Positions 1 through 10,025 of a stretch of DNA of 64,000 nucleotides are shown in pieces. The position numbers and the translations under genes were made by a program. The DNA lies in assembly GCF_025766255.1 (NCBI RefSeq), contig NW_026516811.1, positions 1-64,000 on the forward strand, given 5' to 3'. This stretch comes from Zychaea mexicana. Taxonomy: Eukaryota > Mucoromycota > Mucoromycetes > Mucorales > Lichtheimiaceae. The stretch's first letter is position 1; each line of letters starts with the position of its first letter. A model generated the notes under the pieces. The model was not told the DNA's origin, did no database searches, and worked only from the letters and a program-made list of their open reading frames with translations.

Positions 1-1690
1 GAGCACCGCCACTTGAGCAACTTCACTTTCTTTCACTTCTGCCAATGAGATTGAGTTCACTTCACCAGCTATTCCTTCAACCTCTTTCATGTTACTAACC
101 AGCTCGCTATAACCTCATCTATCTCATCCCTCCTTAGGCTACAGTGGTCCATGAAAACGAGACAAGATGATGTACTATAAGGTAAGTTTAAGGGTGGGGG
201 TTATAACAGCGTGGAGCAATAGAGTATAGGACGTATTTTAATGGTTATACTTTTTCTCTTTTTTTTTATTAGGAAATCTCTATGTACATCGCTGTAATAA
301 GAATCCCTTAGTACTGCTGCTTTTTGAGTACCATTAGCATGTGTAGTTTATTGAATAGTTTCTATATGGCTTTTTTTTTGTATTTTTTTCCCCTACTATT
401 TTTTGTATACTATTATTCCATCCTTTTTTTACTACCTGTGCTGACGCGTCACCGTCAGTGCCATGTGGTCTAATAAAGCACTATCATTGGCTATATGCAC
501 GTATGAGCAATATACTATATGCATGTGTGAGCAATTTTTGAGCAAATGAAAAGGGGTGTATGAGTGGTTTTTGAGCAAATAGAATTGGATAAAGGGAATG
601 GAAGTTTGTTTCTCCCAACGAATCATTAGCAAGCCTTAATGCACAGGAAGCCACGAACTCGCCAATGTCACTGTGTCGCTTAAACATCTCTCCAGCCAGT
701 AAGAAGCTACAAATGACATGCAGGAGACGTGTATCACCCGTAAACAAAACGGTCATTCAGTGTACTCTGAAAGTACTCTGAAAGCCATCATGAAAGCACT
801 CTGAAAGTACTCTGAAAGTACCGCTTTCAGTGTGCTTTCAGTGCCTCTGAAATCGCTTGCCAACTCCAGTGACGAATTCTGGCTTCGGCCAATCATGGGC
901 GATTTCAATAGCGGATCTTTCTGCCGACAATGGTCATCCGATCCACAGGTTCCCCCCTAACTCCCCACAATTCTTCTCGCACCCCCAATCCGGGGATTAT
1001 CATACTTCTTTTTCCCTTTCTGTTATTTCCTCTCACGTCATTTTACGTTCCTTCAACTCTAAATCGTGCCCGCCATAGGTGCCAAATATTATTTCTTCTT
1101 TATGCTTCTTTTAATGGGACCCATCCCTTATATTTCTATCCGTCCTTATTTTCTGTATTATACTCTCTCACGTACTCATGCTACCTGCCCTGTGCAGTTT
1201 ATATTATTCTCCATTGTCCTTTTCCCTTGTTACCCTCACCTTGTTACCATGACCCTGTAATTTCATGGCCCCTCTTATTTTCCGTCGTACTCCCTCTCTT
1301 ATGTTTCCATCCGTCGTATAGACATTGCTATATTCATTTCCCTATTTTTCCATCTTCGTGCGATGTGCAGTACTAAATTGGATATAAATTTACAATAGTT
1401 TTTGATAAATCTAATAAATTGCTTGCTGCCATATTAAATTATATCATCCATTTTGATATTTTATCAATTTTATGACATCATGTGACCAAAATCATGTATT
1501 CAATGATTATAAAAATTGAAAATCCATAATATAAACAAAGAACAACCCAATGTATACAACAAACTATACACTACTGATTACAAATGAAGTAAACTCAATT
1601 ATTGCAATTCCTAGAATGGAATTGGCCTACTATACATAATAAATATAAACATAGAACTGATTTGAAACATATAAATTCATAGAAAAAATT
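1..1690. other. AT- and pyrimidine-rich stretch without a convincing gene
   Basis: No reading frame here has a recognisable domain. The plus-strand frames between about 857 and 1376 are pyrimidine-rich and encode Phe/Leu/Pro/Ser-rich low-complexity peptides, typical of non-coding CT-rich DNA. A short repeat cluster lies at 763-845. The stretch may be degraded transposon DNA because a broken transposase begins just downstream. Confidence 0.5.
763..845. repeat. Short interspersed CTGAAAG repeats, direct and inverted
   Basis: The heptamer CTGAAAG recurs about five times, often as ACTCTGAAAGT. It is followed by inverted copies (CTTTCAG) near 821-841, so the segment can fold on itself. It may be the decayed terminal region of a small element. 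No duplication of target sequence was found. Confidence 0.6.
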
Positions 1691-1776
1691 AAGGATGAAT
1701 TGTTACGTAAATTAGGTTAGGTTGCTGTATTTTATTTTCTAGTAGTTTTATATACAAACAAGGAATATCCCGGACC

Positions 1777-2349
1777 TTACTTTGAAATTGAAAAAGGATT
1801 GTTTTTATTATATCATTTAGTCTCTGGAGTAAGTGGTGAAAAATTTGAAAAATACTTACCACATAGCACATTTCGTACATTTAATAAAAAGTTTTGGATG
1901 GATGAGGACAACTACAACGAATCAACAAAATAGTAAATGATTCAATGAATAACATGATTTCATCTATCAAATTACATATTCTATCTACTAGAAAGCATAA
2001 TCCCGACTTATTTAAACATGTAACACTTATATTAGATGGTCATGATTCAAGAATTAACTATGTAGATACTAAAATTGACCACTTTCAAAGAATGTATTCT
2101 TATAAATTTAAGAAGAATGGAATACGTACCCAGTTTGTTAGTGATATGAATGATATGATTATTTATACTTCTAAAAGTGACTTTTGTTCTGATAGCTCAG
2201 ATGGTAGCATGTTTTTAAACATGAAACTATTTAAATATATGCATGAGAATGACATAATGGCAGTTGATGGTGGATATACTTTGTTTATCATACAATTTAC
2301 AGAGCTTGCTAATGAAAAAGGATATAACTTTAGCCATAATAATTTTGTA
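1777..2349 (+). pseudogene. Broken DDE transposase fragment (Harbinger/IS5-like nuclease type)
   Basis: Two overlapping frames read as one transposase. Frame 2 (about 1777-1920) gives an N-terminal segment with motif EKFEKYLPHSTFRTFNK. After a one-base frameshift near 1920, frame 1 (1924-2349) continues with VTLILDGHDSRI, then IRTQFVSDMNDMIIYTSKSD, then a Gly-Gly segment (AVDGGYTLFIIQF). These resemble the catalytic core of DDE_Tnp_4 type fungal transposases. The protein ends abruptly near 2349, where a GC-rich hairpin segment begins, so the 3' end was lost to an insertion. The family is assigned by eye and the superfamily is uncertain. Confidence 0.55.
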
Positions 2350-2535
2350 TCAACATCCACCTGCCTCGCTTCGCTCGGCTGAATGAGCCCCTGCGCTGCG
2401 CTCCAGGTCATTCAACGGTCTGGATGTTTCGTGGGGGGTTCCCCCCCACGCCCCCCTTCTAAACCATAAACCCTGCTCGCTTCGCGAGCTTACTCGCCTA
2501 CCTAAACACTAAACTCCTTCGCTGCGCTCACTGAC
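2350..2535. repeat. GC-rich, hairpin-dense segment, possible Helitron terminus
   Basis: This segment is strongly GC-rich compared with its AT-rich surroundings. It contains a hairpin with arms GTGGGGGG (2431-2438) and CCCCCCAC (2442-2449) around three loop bases, and a second perfect hairpin at 2475-2489 (GCTCGC, TTC, GCGAGC). It lies exactly between the broken transposase and the 3' side of the minus-strand Helitron helicase. Helitrons carry a hairpin close to their 3' end, so this could be that terminus, but I could not place a clean CTRR end. Confidence 0.5.
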
Positions 2536-2599
2536 TATCGCTATTACTACACTAAACCCTTACCCTACTAAATTTAAAGGTACTCGGCTTAAAACATAT

Positions 2600-5180
2600 G
2601 CTTACATGGCGATTGATGAAAAGACAATAGAGATAGAATTATAAGAAAAAAGAAAGGGTCTAAAATGATACGTATACAAAGAGGAAGTAAAAAAGAGAAG
2701 AGAAGAGTAGGAGAGAAACAGGTGTTCAAGACGTAGTAGTAGTAGCAGTGTGTGTTTGAGATGGTGATTGTTGCAGTGGGTGTAAGAGCACTTCGTGGTA
2801 AACGATGTTTGTCGTAGCAGGGACATCTGTAGTGGATAATTCTGACATATTGACAGAAATATGCAAGTTATCTGGGTTGGTTGCTCGTGAAAGAGCAGCA
2901 TACAATTGACCATGAGCAAACACAGGCTCTTGCAAATGGATGCCAACATGGGTTAATATCTGTCCTTGTGCTTTATGTATGGTCATGGCGAATGCGGGGC
3001 GAATAGGGAATTGGCGTCAGCAAAGGATGAATAGATATTCACCCTCTGTGGTATACATATTAATTCGAGGAAGATAGTGTTCCTCACCGTCGTGGCCTCG
3101 ATCGATCCTTTTGACAACAATGCAATGATCTAAAAGAGCTGTGATGAAAATTTGGTCCCATTGCAAAGACCTTCATCAGGTTTGAGATTTCTCATAAGCA
3201 CTAATGGCATTCCCACTTTAAGATCAAGAGCATGTTGCGGGATACCACTGGTACTTAAAGAGCGAAGATATTCAGGAGGATAGCTGGCGGCGGCGACGTC
3301 TGGATCGTCTGCGTCAATAATACGGTCAGTTGAAAGATACTGCCTGCTCTGGCCAGAGAAAAGCTCAAACGCAGAATCATTGATCTCGTCAACGTCAATA
3401 TTTTTAGCTGCTAAAATAGCACGATTGCTGAATTCTTGAAGTTGTGGATTGGGCTGACGGATCGATGGGTAAATGGCATCGATTAGCGTGACTGGATCTC
3501 TTGCATCAATGAGCCATTCTTGCTGTATTTCTATGCTCTCTCTGTGCAGAGGCCGTCCATCACTAATGGTAAGAAGTGTTTCCGCGAACGCTGCAGCAGT
3601 TGGACCTGCATTTCAGACACGCATGTTGACTGTAAGGTGCAACACTCAGACATCCACCCAAAAAGGTGCAGACCAGATGTACTCTCCGGCAACCTCAGAT
3701 CGTGTGCCTTTTTTGACAACAGGCAGCAGCTGGCGAAAGTCACCGCCAAAAACAACAACCTTTCCACCAAAGGGAACACCCTCGTACATAGGATCGACAG
3801 CACCCATGATATCACGTAATGCCTTGTCAACAGCCTGAAAATTGTACTTGCTACACATTACAGCTTCATCCCAAATAACTAAAGATGCTTGTTGTATGAG
3901 ATGTGCGTGTGGACCACCAAGTCGAAGATTGCAAGTAGTAGTATCGTCTGCATTGATCGGTGTTTTAAAACGGCTGTGAGCTGTGCGACCACCGGGAAGC
4001 AGAATTGCAGCAATGCCAGAGGAAGCAACAGGCAGTGCAATCTGATCTCGCGAACGAACACGACTTCACAATGTCTTGAACAGCTGTGACTTGCCGGTAC
4101 CTCTAGGGCCATTGACAAAGAAAAGATGTGGCTGGTTTTGGTTACCTGGTTCGTCAACTGCCTGCATTATTGTATTGAATGCATATCTTTGATTATCGTT
4201 AAGCATGGGGAACAATTCGTTGTGAGTTCGAGTTTGCTCTTTTGTGACATACTCCCCACGTTCGACTGCTTCTAAAGCAGTGAGCTGTGGAAGAGCATCA
4301 AGTTCGGTGACAAAGTCTTGCAGTAGATAAGGAACTAGGAAAGGCGGTGACCTGTGGATTGTAATTGTGTTTCAATGTCGCCAAGAGTACGCTGGAATAC
4401 TTGGTCCCATTGATCAGGTACCAACTTGGTCTCATTATTCGGAAGTTAAACGTGCATTTCGAAAAAGTAATCGTCGCTCAATCTTTCGCAATGATTATCC
4501 CAGAGTCTGCGTGGATCAGAAGGCGAGCAGTTTGTAAGAATATAGACGAAGAGTTCTCGAAGCGCTGCAGCTGAAGGTGAATGGATAGATACCTCAGTCA
4601 TGCAACGATCCCATTCGTCATCAGATTCCAACAAACCATGTGCGAGAGCGGCAGCTTCAAAGGATGGATGCACGACATCATTCAACGTTCTTAACGACTC
4701 AAAGCTGATAGGACCACGAACAGTAAGCAAGAGCAATCGAAGCGAATACAATGCCATATTAGACGGGGACGCAAAGTAGATACAAGAAACAACATTTTGA
4801 AAAGGTGGACGGGTGCGGTGGTTCCAGGTCTTCGTTCGCTTATCCCAAGTATAATGGCAAGGGATCTCAACATAAAGATATTGCCGAGCCTATTCATCTC
4901 AAGAACAGAGTTCGAAAAAAGCAGTAAGCTTTGTTCTCGATGTGTTGTTGTGTGCTACTGTAAGACCTATACACGAATCGTTTGCGTGGAAAGTAACAGA
5001 TTACTGGTCAGGAAGATGCAGTTCTAAGCGGGACACATAAGGATGGTGCATATGGACCTGGTATTCGAAGGTTCGCCAAATTGCCTCGCAAGGACCAATA
5101 TATCATGTGTTTTGATATTGTGTCACCTCATCTACTGCCTCGCGCTTAACATTGGCAGCAGTATTGGTATCGGCGCCAAC
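2600..5180 (-). pseudogene. Decayed Helitron helicase (PIF1-like part of a RepHel protein)
   Basis: Read on the minus strand from 5180 down, the pieces follow the order of a Helitron helicase. First is a pre-helicase region (VDEVTQYQN, YIGPCEAIWRTFEY, LELHLPDQ), then HYTWDKRTKTW near 4830, then LLLLTVRGPISFESLRTLND (about 4680-4740). The PIF1 Walker B region FGGDFRQLLPVV lies near 3720. The C-terminal motifs are LKVGMPLVLMRNL near 3210 and [22 protein letters not shown] at 2860-2986. Several stops and frameshifts separate the pieces, so no full protein can be made. The Rep (HUH) half is absent: the homology stops exactly where the Merlin element starts at 5181. Confidence 0.85.
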
Positions 5181-5350
5181 GGGTGACCGTAAGAATTTAC
5201 CCAGTGGCTTGGTGGCTTATAAGTGGCTTAAATCACGTGACATCCTAAAAAAGAAATAGAGTGGTAAATGGTTTTACCAGCGGCTAAATATTTTACTGGG
5301 CTACAGCACTGGCATAAATGTATGGTTTTATTTTTCAAAATGTTTGCATT

Positions 5351-5425
5351 GGTGAAGTGGTCTAACGCACTAGCCTTGTGTTAAGCCTTTGGTACAAAGC
5401 GCGAGTTCGAATCCCCCTTTTACCA
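5351..5425 (+). other. tRNA-like sequence near left Merlin end (Leu/Ser-like pseudogene or SINE-like promoter)
   Basis: The sequence has a B-box-like GAGTTCGAATCC (5403-5414) and an A-box-like region (AAGTGGTCTAACGC). A perfect 5-bp hairpin, CTTTG-GTA-CAAAG at 5387-5399, looks like the long variable arm of class II tRNAs. Acceptor strands GGTGAAG and TTTTACC can pair with two wobble pairs. The D arm is too short, the T stem has mismatches and the anticodon loop lacks U33, so it is not a credible functional tRNA. It could be a tRNA pseudogene or a pol III promoter module. Confidence 0.55.
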
Positions 5426-6158
5426 AATTTTAATGTATTTTTTTTTGGAAAACTGGTTTTTGCTGTTATCCAATCAATTCTTGTTATTTTCATATAAATA
5501 AAATACCATCAGATGCAGCTTTTTTTCCTCGTTCCAATAGGTATAAAAACATATGATTTTATATAGTACGTCTATGGATGATCCCATTGCTTATACATTT
5601 ATAGTATTATACTTTTTATATATCTATTTATAATGTAGTAGAATACTTTTTAGATATCTAAAAAATTTGAAAAGAGGATCTGTAGTAGTATAATGTATAG
5701 TAAACTTAAAACTATTTGTTTTATTTGAAACGAATGAGTATCTGATAAGATATGAGTACTTGATGATAGAAAATATCAGTAGTTGATAGATTATACTTCA
5801 GTGACAAAAATACTTTAATATACCCAAATTTAGATTGTGACTTTTTTTATGGAAAAAATCGGAGCTGAATTTGAATTATGTGACGTACATTTATAAGGTA
5901 TAAATACAATATCTTTTTGAGATTTCTTTTTATTCTTTGGTCTTCCCAGTTTCCCCACGAGAAAAAAATAAACTGGACCCTTTACACTATTTACATCTAC
6001 TACATCCACTGTTTCTCCTATCTATATCTAAATACCTTTATTCAAACACTTATACACATATACAACTACATCTCTATACATAAAACAAACTATTATTAGG
6101 TATTCTTATAAAGGAGAGTTAAGTATAAAAGTAAAGGTATTAACTAGTTTATTATAGT

Positions 6159-7249
6159 ATGCCAATCTACAACAATATCCCTACACCTACTGAGCCTTAC
6201 TTCTTAAATACTGAGGCTTGCATTCAGTATCTATATGAAGAAGGCATTTTTTACTGTAGTATGAAGTACCTTAACTGTGACCGGGATATGCCTCTTTCTT
6301 GGTCGAGAGGAGCAAATGGCACTTTCCGATGTACTAGCTGTAATTTGGAGCGGACTGTTCGGACTCATTCCTTTTTTCAATACCGGAATGTACCTCCACA
6401 TGTTGTCTTACAAATTGGTTTAGAATTATTAATTAGTACTAGTGCTACTAATATTATTAATAAGACTAAACTAACTTGGGAAACAGTTCGCCAAATAAGA
6501 TATGATTACTTTCAACTAATCATTGAAGATATGGAGAGTATATTCGAAGGTATGTATATTTCTCTTTCTACTTTAATTATTGTATTTTATAACTAATAAT
6601 AAGATAGGTGAACCAATTGGTGGCCTAGGAACTATTGTGGAGATCGACGAATCGAAGTTTGGCAAAAGAAAGCTATCTGCCAATGGTATTAGTAGCCATG
6701 TTGAAGGTGTTTGGGTTTGGGGGGCAGTAGAACGTACACAAGAAAGACGTATCGTAATGGTGAATGTAGACAGGCGCAACCGCCCTACATTAGAACACTT
6801 GATCCAAAAGTATATCCTTCCTGGATCAATCATTTACTCTGATGGATGGGCAGCCTATAATACCCAACGGTTAGAGAGGATGGGTTATACCCATCATATG
6901 GTAAACAATGAGCTATATTTTGTTATCCCTGGTACACAGATCCATACTAACACTATTGAAGGTAACTCTTAAAAAAATATTCTCCTTTTATATATTATCT
7001 AATACTCTCTTTTAGGCAACTGGGGTGGGATAAAGCAGCTCATTACCTAGAACTATAGAACTAGAAAGCTAGTTAAAAAGCAGCTTTTTTGGTTTATTTG
7101 GCAAAGGCGGTTTGCTGATGATCTATGGAATCATTTTCTCCGTGTTATAAGGGAATCATATTTCATAGATCCTAGTGATCAGCAGCTACCTTTTGAGGGT
7201 AGTACTGATGATGCTGTTAGGGTCTTAGAACCTTTTTTGAAGTACCAGT
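6159..7249 (+). pseudogene. Merlin (ISXO2-like/IS1595-type) transposase, three exons, one in-frame stop
   Basis: The N-terminus holds a zinc-ribbon-like segment (NCDRDM then FRCTSCN). The DDE domain follows, with TIVEIDESKFGKRK, then SIIYSDGWAAYN and the final HTNTIEGNWGGIK. The first two motifs supply acidic catalytic residues and the last matches the conserved E/N-x-x-x-x-W end of the fold. Introns are inferred at 6550-6607 and 6962-7015, both GT-AG, and they restore the reading frame exactly. A TAG at 7048-7050 interrupts ITxNYRTRKL, where the family has a basic or polar residue. The frame closes at 7249, but homology of composition continues in another frame. The copy appears recently inactivated. 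Confidence 0.85.
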
Positions 7250-7868
7250 AGAAGAAGGAGAAGATCTGGACCAAGAGGAGGGTAATATAGACCCTCTTAA
7301 CCTTGAAGAGGAAAGAGAAGAAGTAGAAGAAGAACAAGAACAAGATGATGAAGAAGAGCAAGATGACGAAGAAGAAGAAGATCAACAGCAACAAGAACAG
7401 CAAAATAGGGCCCTTCTTAATCTGTAAAGACAAAGGGTCCTACAGCATATAGAGCATCGGGATGAAAGGAGACGGCAGCAAGAGCAGCAACAACAACAAG
7501 AACGTGAGCAACAACAACAACGACATAGACAACAACAACGCCAGTCACAACAGCAATCTGAGCAGCAAGAGCAAAGACAACAGCAACAGCACTTACAGAT
7601 GCAGCAGCTTTTACAGCAACAACAACAGCAAATAACACAGCTGCAATCTGAACTGGAGCAAAAAGACCAACAGATCTAACAACAGCAACAGCTTTTACAG
7701 CAGCAATGGCAGTTGATTTCTCAGCTAAATCAGCTGTATATACAACAACATCAGCAACAAGCACAGCAAGTACAACAAGTACAACAAATAAGTAATAATA
7801 ATATTATTACTATCATTAGTGATGAGGATCAAAATAGTAGTAATGAGGAAGTTAATATAGAAGATTAG
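7230..7868 (+). pseudogene. Glu-rich then Gln-rich C-terminal extension of the Merlin transposase
   Basis: After a frameshift near a run of six T (7232-7238) the frame reads through an acidic block (EEEREEVEEEQEQDDEEEQ) and then about 140 residues dominated by Gln with periodic Leu, which looks like a coiled coil. It ends SDEDQNSSNEEVNIED at a TAG (7866-7868). Two in-frame TAA codons, at 7425-7427 and 7677-7679, both lie where CAA would fit the Gln-rich context. It may be a transposase C-terminus or a second protein. Without the frameshift and stops it would roughly double the transposase length. Confidence 0.6.
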
Positions 7869-8162
7869 CCTTATTTTCCTTCCCTTCTTCACTCTTTTCT
7901 CTACTTTTATTCTCTCTCTACTTATACTACCTTGCAAACCCTTTTCTATCTTATCTATTCTATATTTTACTCTTATATAAATATCACTCTATTATTTCTA
8001 TTTATATATATTTATAGTAACATAAAAATAAGTAACACATTTTTTTACAAATCTGGCCTCCTTTCTAACTGAGATTATTGCTTATATGTGACTCTATATG
8101 TAATTTTTTTTTCCTACACTCTAGAAACGTTTAGGTAAGCCAGAAATGAGGTTTATATTTAC

Positions 8163-8230
8163 TGGTCGCTGAGGGATTGGAACTCTTGATCTTCTGGGTC
8201 TAAAGCTGATGCCTTAACCACTTTCGCACC
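8163..8230 (-). other. tRNA-like sequence near right Merlin end, facing inward
   Basis: On the minus strand the segment starts GGTGCGAAAGTGGTTAAGGC, resembling the D arm and A box of Leu/Ser tRNAs. It has a B-box-like GAGTTCCAATCCC (complement of 8172-8184) and ends CGACCA. It is 68 bases long, short for a class II tRNA, and acceptor pairing is imperfect. It lies about 85 bp inside the right end and mirrors the plus-strand tRNA-like sequence inside the left end. Confidence 0.5.
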
Positions 8231-8250
8231 TACCTTTCTATATATGGTAG

Positions 8251-8335
8251 TCGAGGAAAAACAGTCACTTTTCGAGGAGAAGCAGTCACACGTCGAGGAA
8301 AAGCAGTCACACCGGGTAAATTCTTACAGTCACCC
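8251..8335. repeat. Three 21-bp-spaced subterminal repeats plus right terminal repeat
   Basis: The motif TCGAGGARAARCAGTCAC occurs at 8251, 8272 and 8293, each starting exactly 21 bp after the last. A fourth CAGTCAC falls inside the terminal repeat at 8328-8334. Two-turn spacing on one face of the helix suggests transposase binding sites. The left end has no such array; it has repeated GTGGCTT instead (about 5205-5232). Confidence 0.75.
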
Positions 8336-8455
8336 GGAAATGGTACATATCGATGATCCCTTCATCACATACGTTAGAAAAATTAACATGCAATAATAAT
8401 ATCTTGTAGGCCACAACCGAACCCAAAATCTAGCAGGGCAAAGAAAAGCCACCCA

Positions 8456-9229
8456 TGCTCAAGTCGAAAAAACAATTCAATAACTATCTTGAAAAGCTTT
8501 CAGTGGGTCCACTTTTTGGTAAGCACGTTTTTAGAAAATCTTTGTACACGTACACCTAGATTTGTTACTAACAGGACAAACATGATAACAGGCTTCGAGC
8601 TTCATCCCGACTCTAGCACAGTGCTGAAAAAAAACAGCCACTTTCGTTTCCATTGTAATATTATTTCGCCTGTGGAAACTGATACACCGTATGACGCGTT
8701 TCACGGTTTAAGAAGAGCAAACGAAGAGCTTGAGCTGCTGAAGGTGAGAACTGTGATGAAAGATTAGTTATATAATGTTGTTTTTAATATGCAAACAACA
8801 ACAAAAAAGGACGAAGCCTCTTCAGTGATCAAGTTCAGCTATAACATTATAAGTAAGCTTCAAGAGGCCATTGCATCTGTGCCCGAAACTATACGAGCAC
8901 CTTCGAACGCAGAATCTTGGCAAGGAAAGCAAGGCATGAGTAAGCTTTGGAAGGAAAAGTTAGAGCGCGCAGAGGCGTGGATGGAAGAGCAGCAACGACT
9001 TCTAGGCAGAATTGCCAATGGATCAGCTTCCATTGATGCTGATATGTTGTCCAGAGGTGCGTCAGTAGTGGTACGAGGTGTTCAGCAGGATGACGAAGAA
9101 GGTAGACAGGAGACGGAAGAATTAGCGCCTGACATAGAGGCAGAGAATGACGACGACGACGAGGAGTTGATCGACGATAATGACGACATACTCATGAACA
9201 TGTTTCCTGTGGATGAAATCCCGGTATAG
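8456..9229 (+). CDS. Hypothetical protein, probably spliced, acidic C-terminus
   Basis: Two frames appear joined by a short intron. The upstream frame ends with RRANEELELLK at about 8741, followed by GTGAGA. The downstream frame resumes after an AG near 8808 with DEASSVIKFSYNIISKLQ. It continues through an amphipathic helical segment (SKLWKEKLERAEAWMEEQQ) to an acidic tail (about 9140-9225, with EAENDDDDEELIDDNDD). The total would be near 230 residues. The start is uncertain, with candidates at 8456 and 8489, and a further intron around 8517-8572 is possible. I do not recognise the family. The charged, helical composition suggests a real protein rather than chance, but it could be a transposon accessory product. 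Confidence 0.4.
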
Positions 9230-10025
9230 AAATCAAGTAAACTTTTTCAACAAGAAAGATCAGCAGAGACTACTGTTATTATGTTAGATATTTCATGAAA
9301 GGTTAAACCGATTAAAGCTCGCCACTCCATCTGCAACCAACGTAGTAATCGGTGCATTTACATCACTGTTAAAAGCAAGCTGTATAGGCACTACATACCG
9401 CTTACACATGTAAGTGTGCAATCTATACTAAGATGTAGAGCTCATATCAGATTGTTTAGATATCAGAAGAAAGGCTATAGTAAGATCATTGAGCTTTATT
9501 CCAAATTTTGGCACTATCTACTACTGATAGTTTGAAGAAATTGACATTTCATGAACTGAGTACATAAGCGTTTTTAGATATGTACAGTTTGTTATTTAAA
9601 GTTCCTTCAGGGCAGGAGCACACCATTAGGTGATCTGTTTATAGGACTGAGAAGTTAAGTGGGATAACAGGAACTCGCACCAAAGCATAAAAGATCGCAG
9701 CAATCAGATTATCTTCTTCAGTACCCCTTGTTTAAGTACATATTGAAGTCGATAACCGTAAAAATGTACACATAGTCATAACATGAACATAACGCTATGC
9801 ATGTACGAACTAGTTCGCCATAGAATGCACATTGCCTTTGCAGTCTTTCTTATGTTCATCTTTACCTACAATGTTTAGTTCTTGCCTTATATCCCTTTTC
9901 ATATATCAACTTGATCATTCTATATACGATATACCAACCTAGCAATAGATGGCTGCAGTAGCGATAAGAAGAATAATAAAGCCTATAACTAAAATATAAA
10001 ATCTTTCGCTCTTTTTTCTACTTCC
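9230..10025. other. AT-rich intergenic DNA, no gene seen
   Basis: No frame of interest occurs on either strand. The stretch separates two hypothetical genes that converge on it: one on the plus strand ending at 9229 and one on the minus strand ending at 10026. It therefore probably contains both 3' ends. Confidence 0.5.

Larger units (their letters stand above)
5181..8335. mobile_element. Merlin-type DNA transposon (3.15 kb) with Gln-rich extension and tRNA-like subtermini
   Basis: The ends are inverted repeats. The left end at 5181-5202 matches the complement of 8314-8335 at 21 of 22 positions; the left begins GGGTGACC and the right ends with GGTCACCC-like sequence (AGTCACCC). Inside lie an ISXO2-like transposase (6159-7249) and a Gln-rich frame (7230-7868). 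This transposase family is the eukaryotic Merlin/IS1016 group. Merlin elements usually duplicate 8-9 bp of target, but I see no matching flanks, so one flank may be rearranged. The left end abuts the truncated Helitron. The long 5' leader (5203-6158) and 3' trailer (7869-8250) hold no other gene but carry tRNA-like sequences facing inward at both ends. Confidence 0.8.
7869..8455. other. Merlin 3' trailer and right flank without protein gene
   Basis: AT-rich sequence follows the Gln-rich frame, with polypyrimidine and TATATA runs. Then come a minus-strand tRNA-like segment, three 21-bp-spaced repeats and the right terminal repeat. The bases from 8336 to 8455 belong to flanking DNA with no recognisable gene start until 8456. 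Confidence 0.6.

Noticed and set aside
930..1376. 148-codon plus-strand frame near the left edge
   Set aside because: It encodes a Phe/Leu/Pro/Ser-rich peptide from pyrimidine-rich DNA, with no domain and no splice or promoter support.
3473..3838. Plus-strand frames across the Helitron helicase
   Set aside because: They are antisense to the PIF1 Walker B region (FGGDFRQLLPVV on the minus strand) and have no domain.
5181..5202. Merlin TIR match as chance palindrome
   Set aside because: Each end is partly palindromic, but 21 of 22 inverted matches at the two sides of a transposase gene is too good for chance, so the element call was kept.
8163..8230. Suppressor tRNA reading UAA, which would rescue the Merlin stops
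   Set aside because: An apparent TTA could be placed in a loop, but the anticodon stem does not pair and the acceptor stem is mismatched. Decay explains the stops more simply.
9600..9690. 5S rRNA-like fragment (GATCTG and GAGAAGTTAAGT)
   Set aside because: Only short pieces resemble the internal control region of 5S rRNA, the spacing is wrong and no flanking stems pair.
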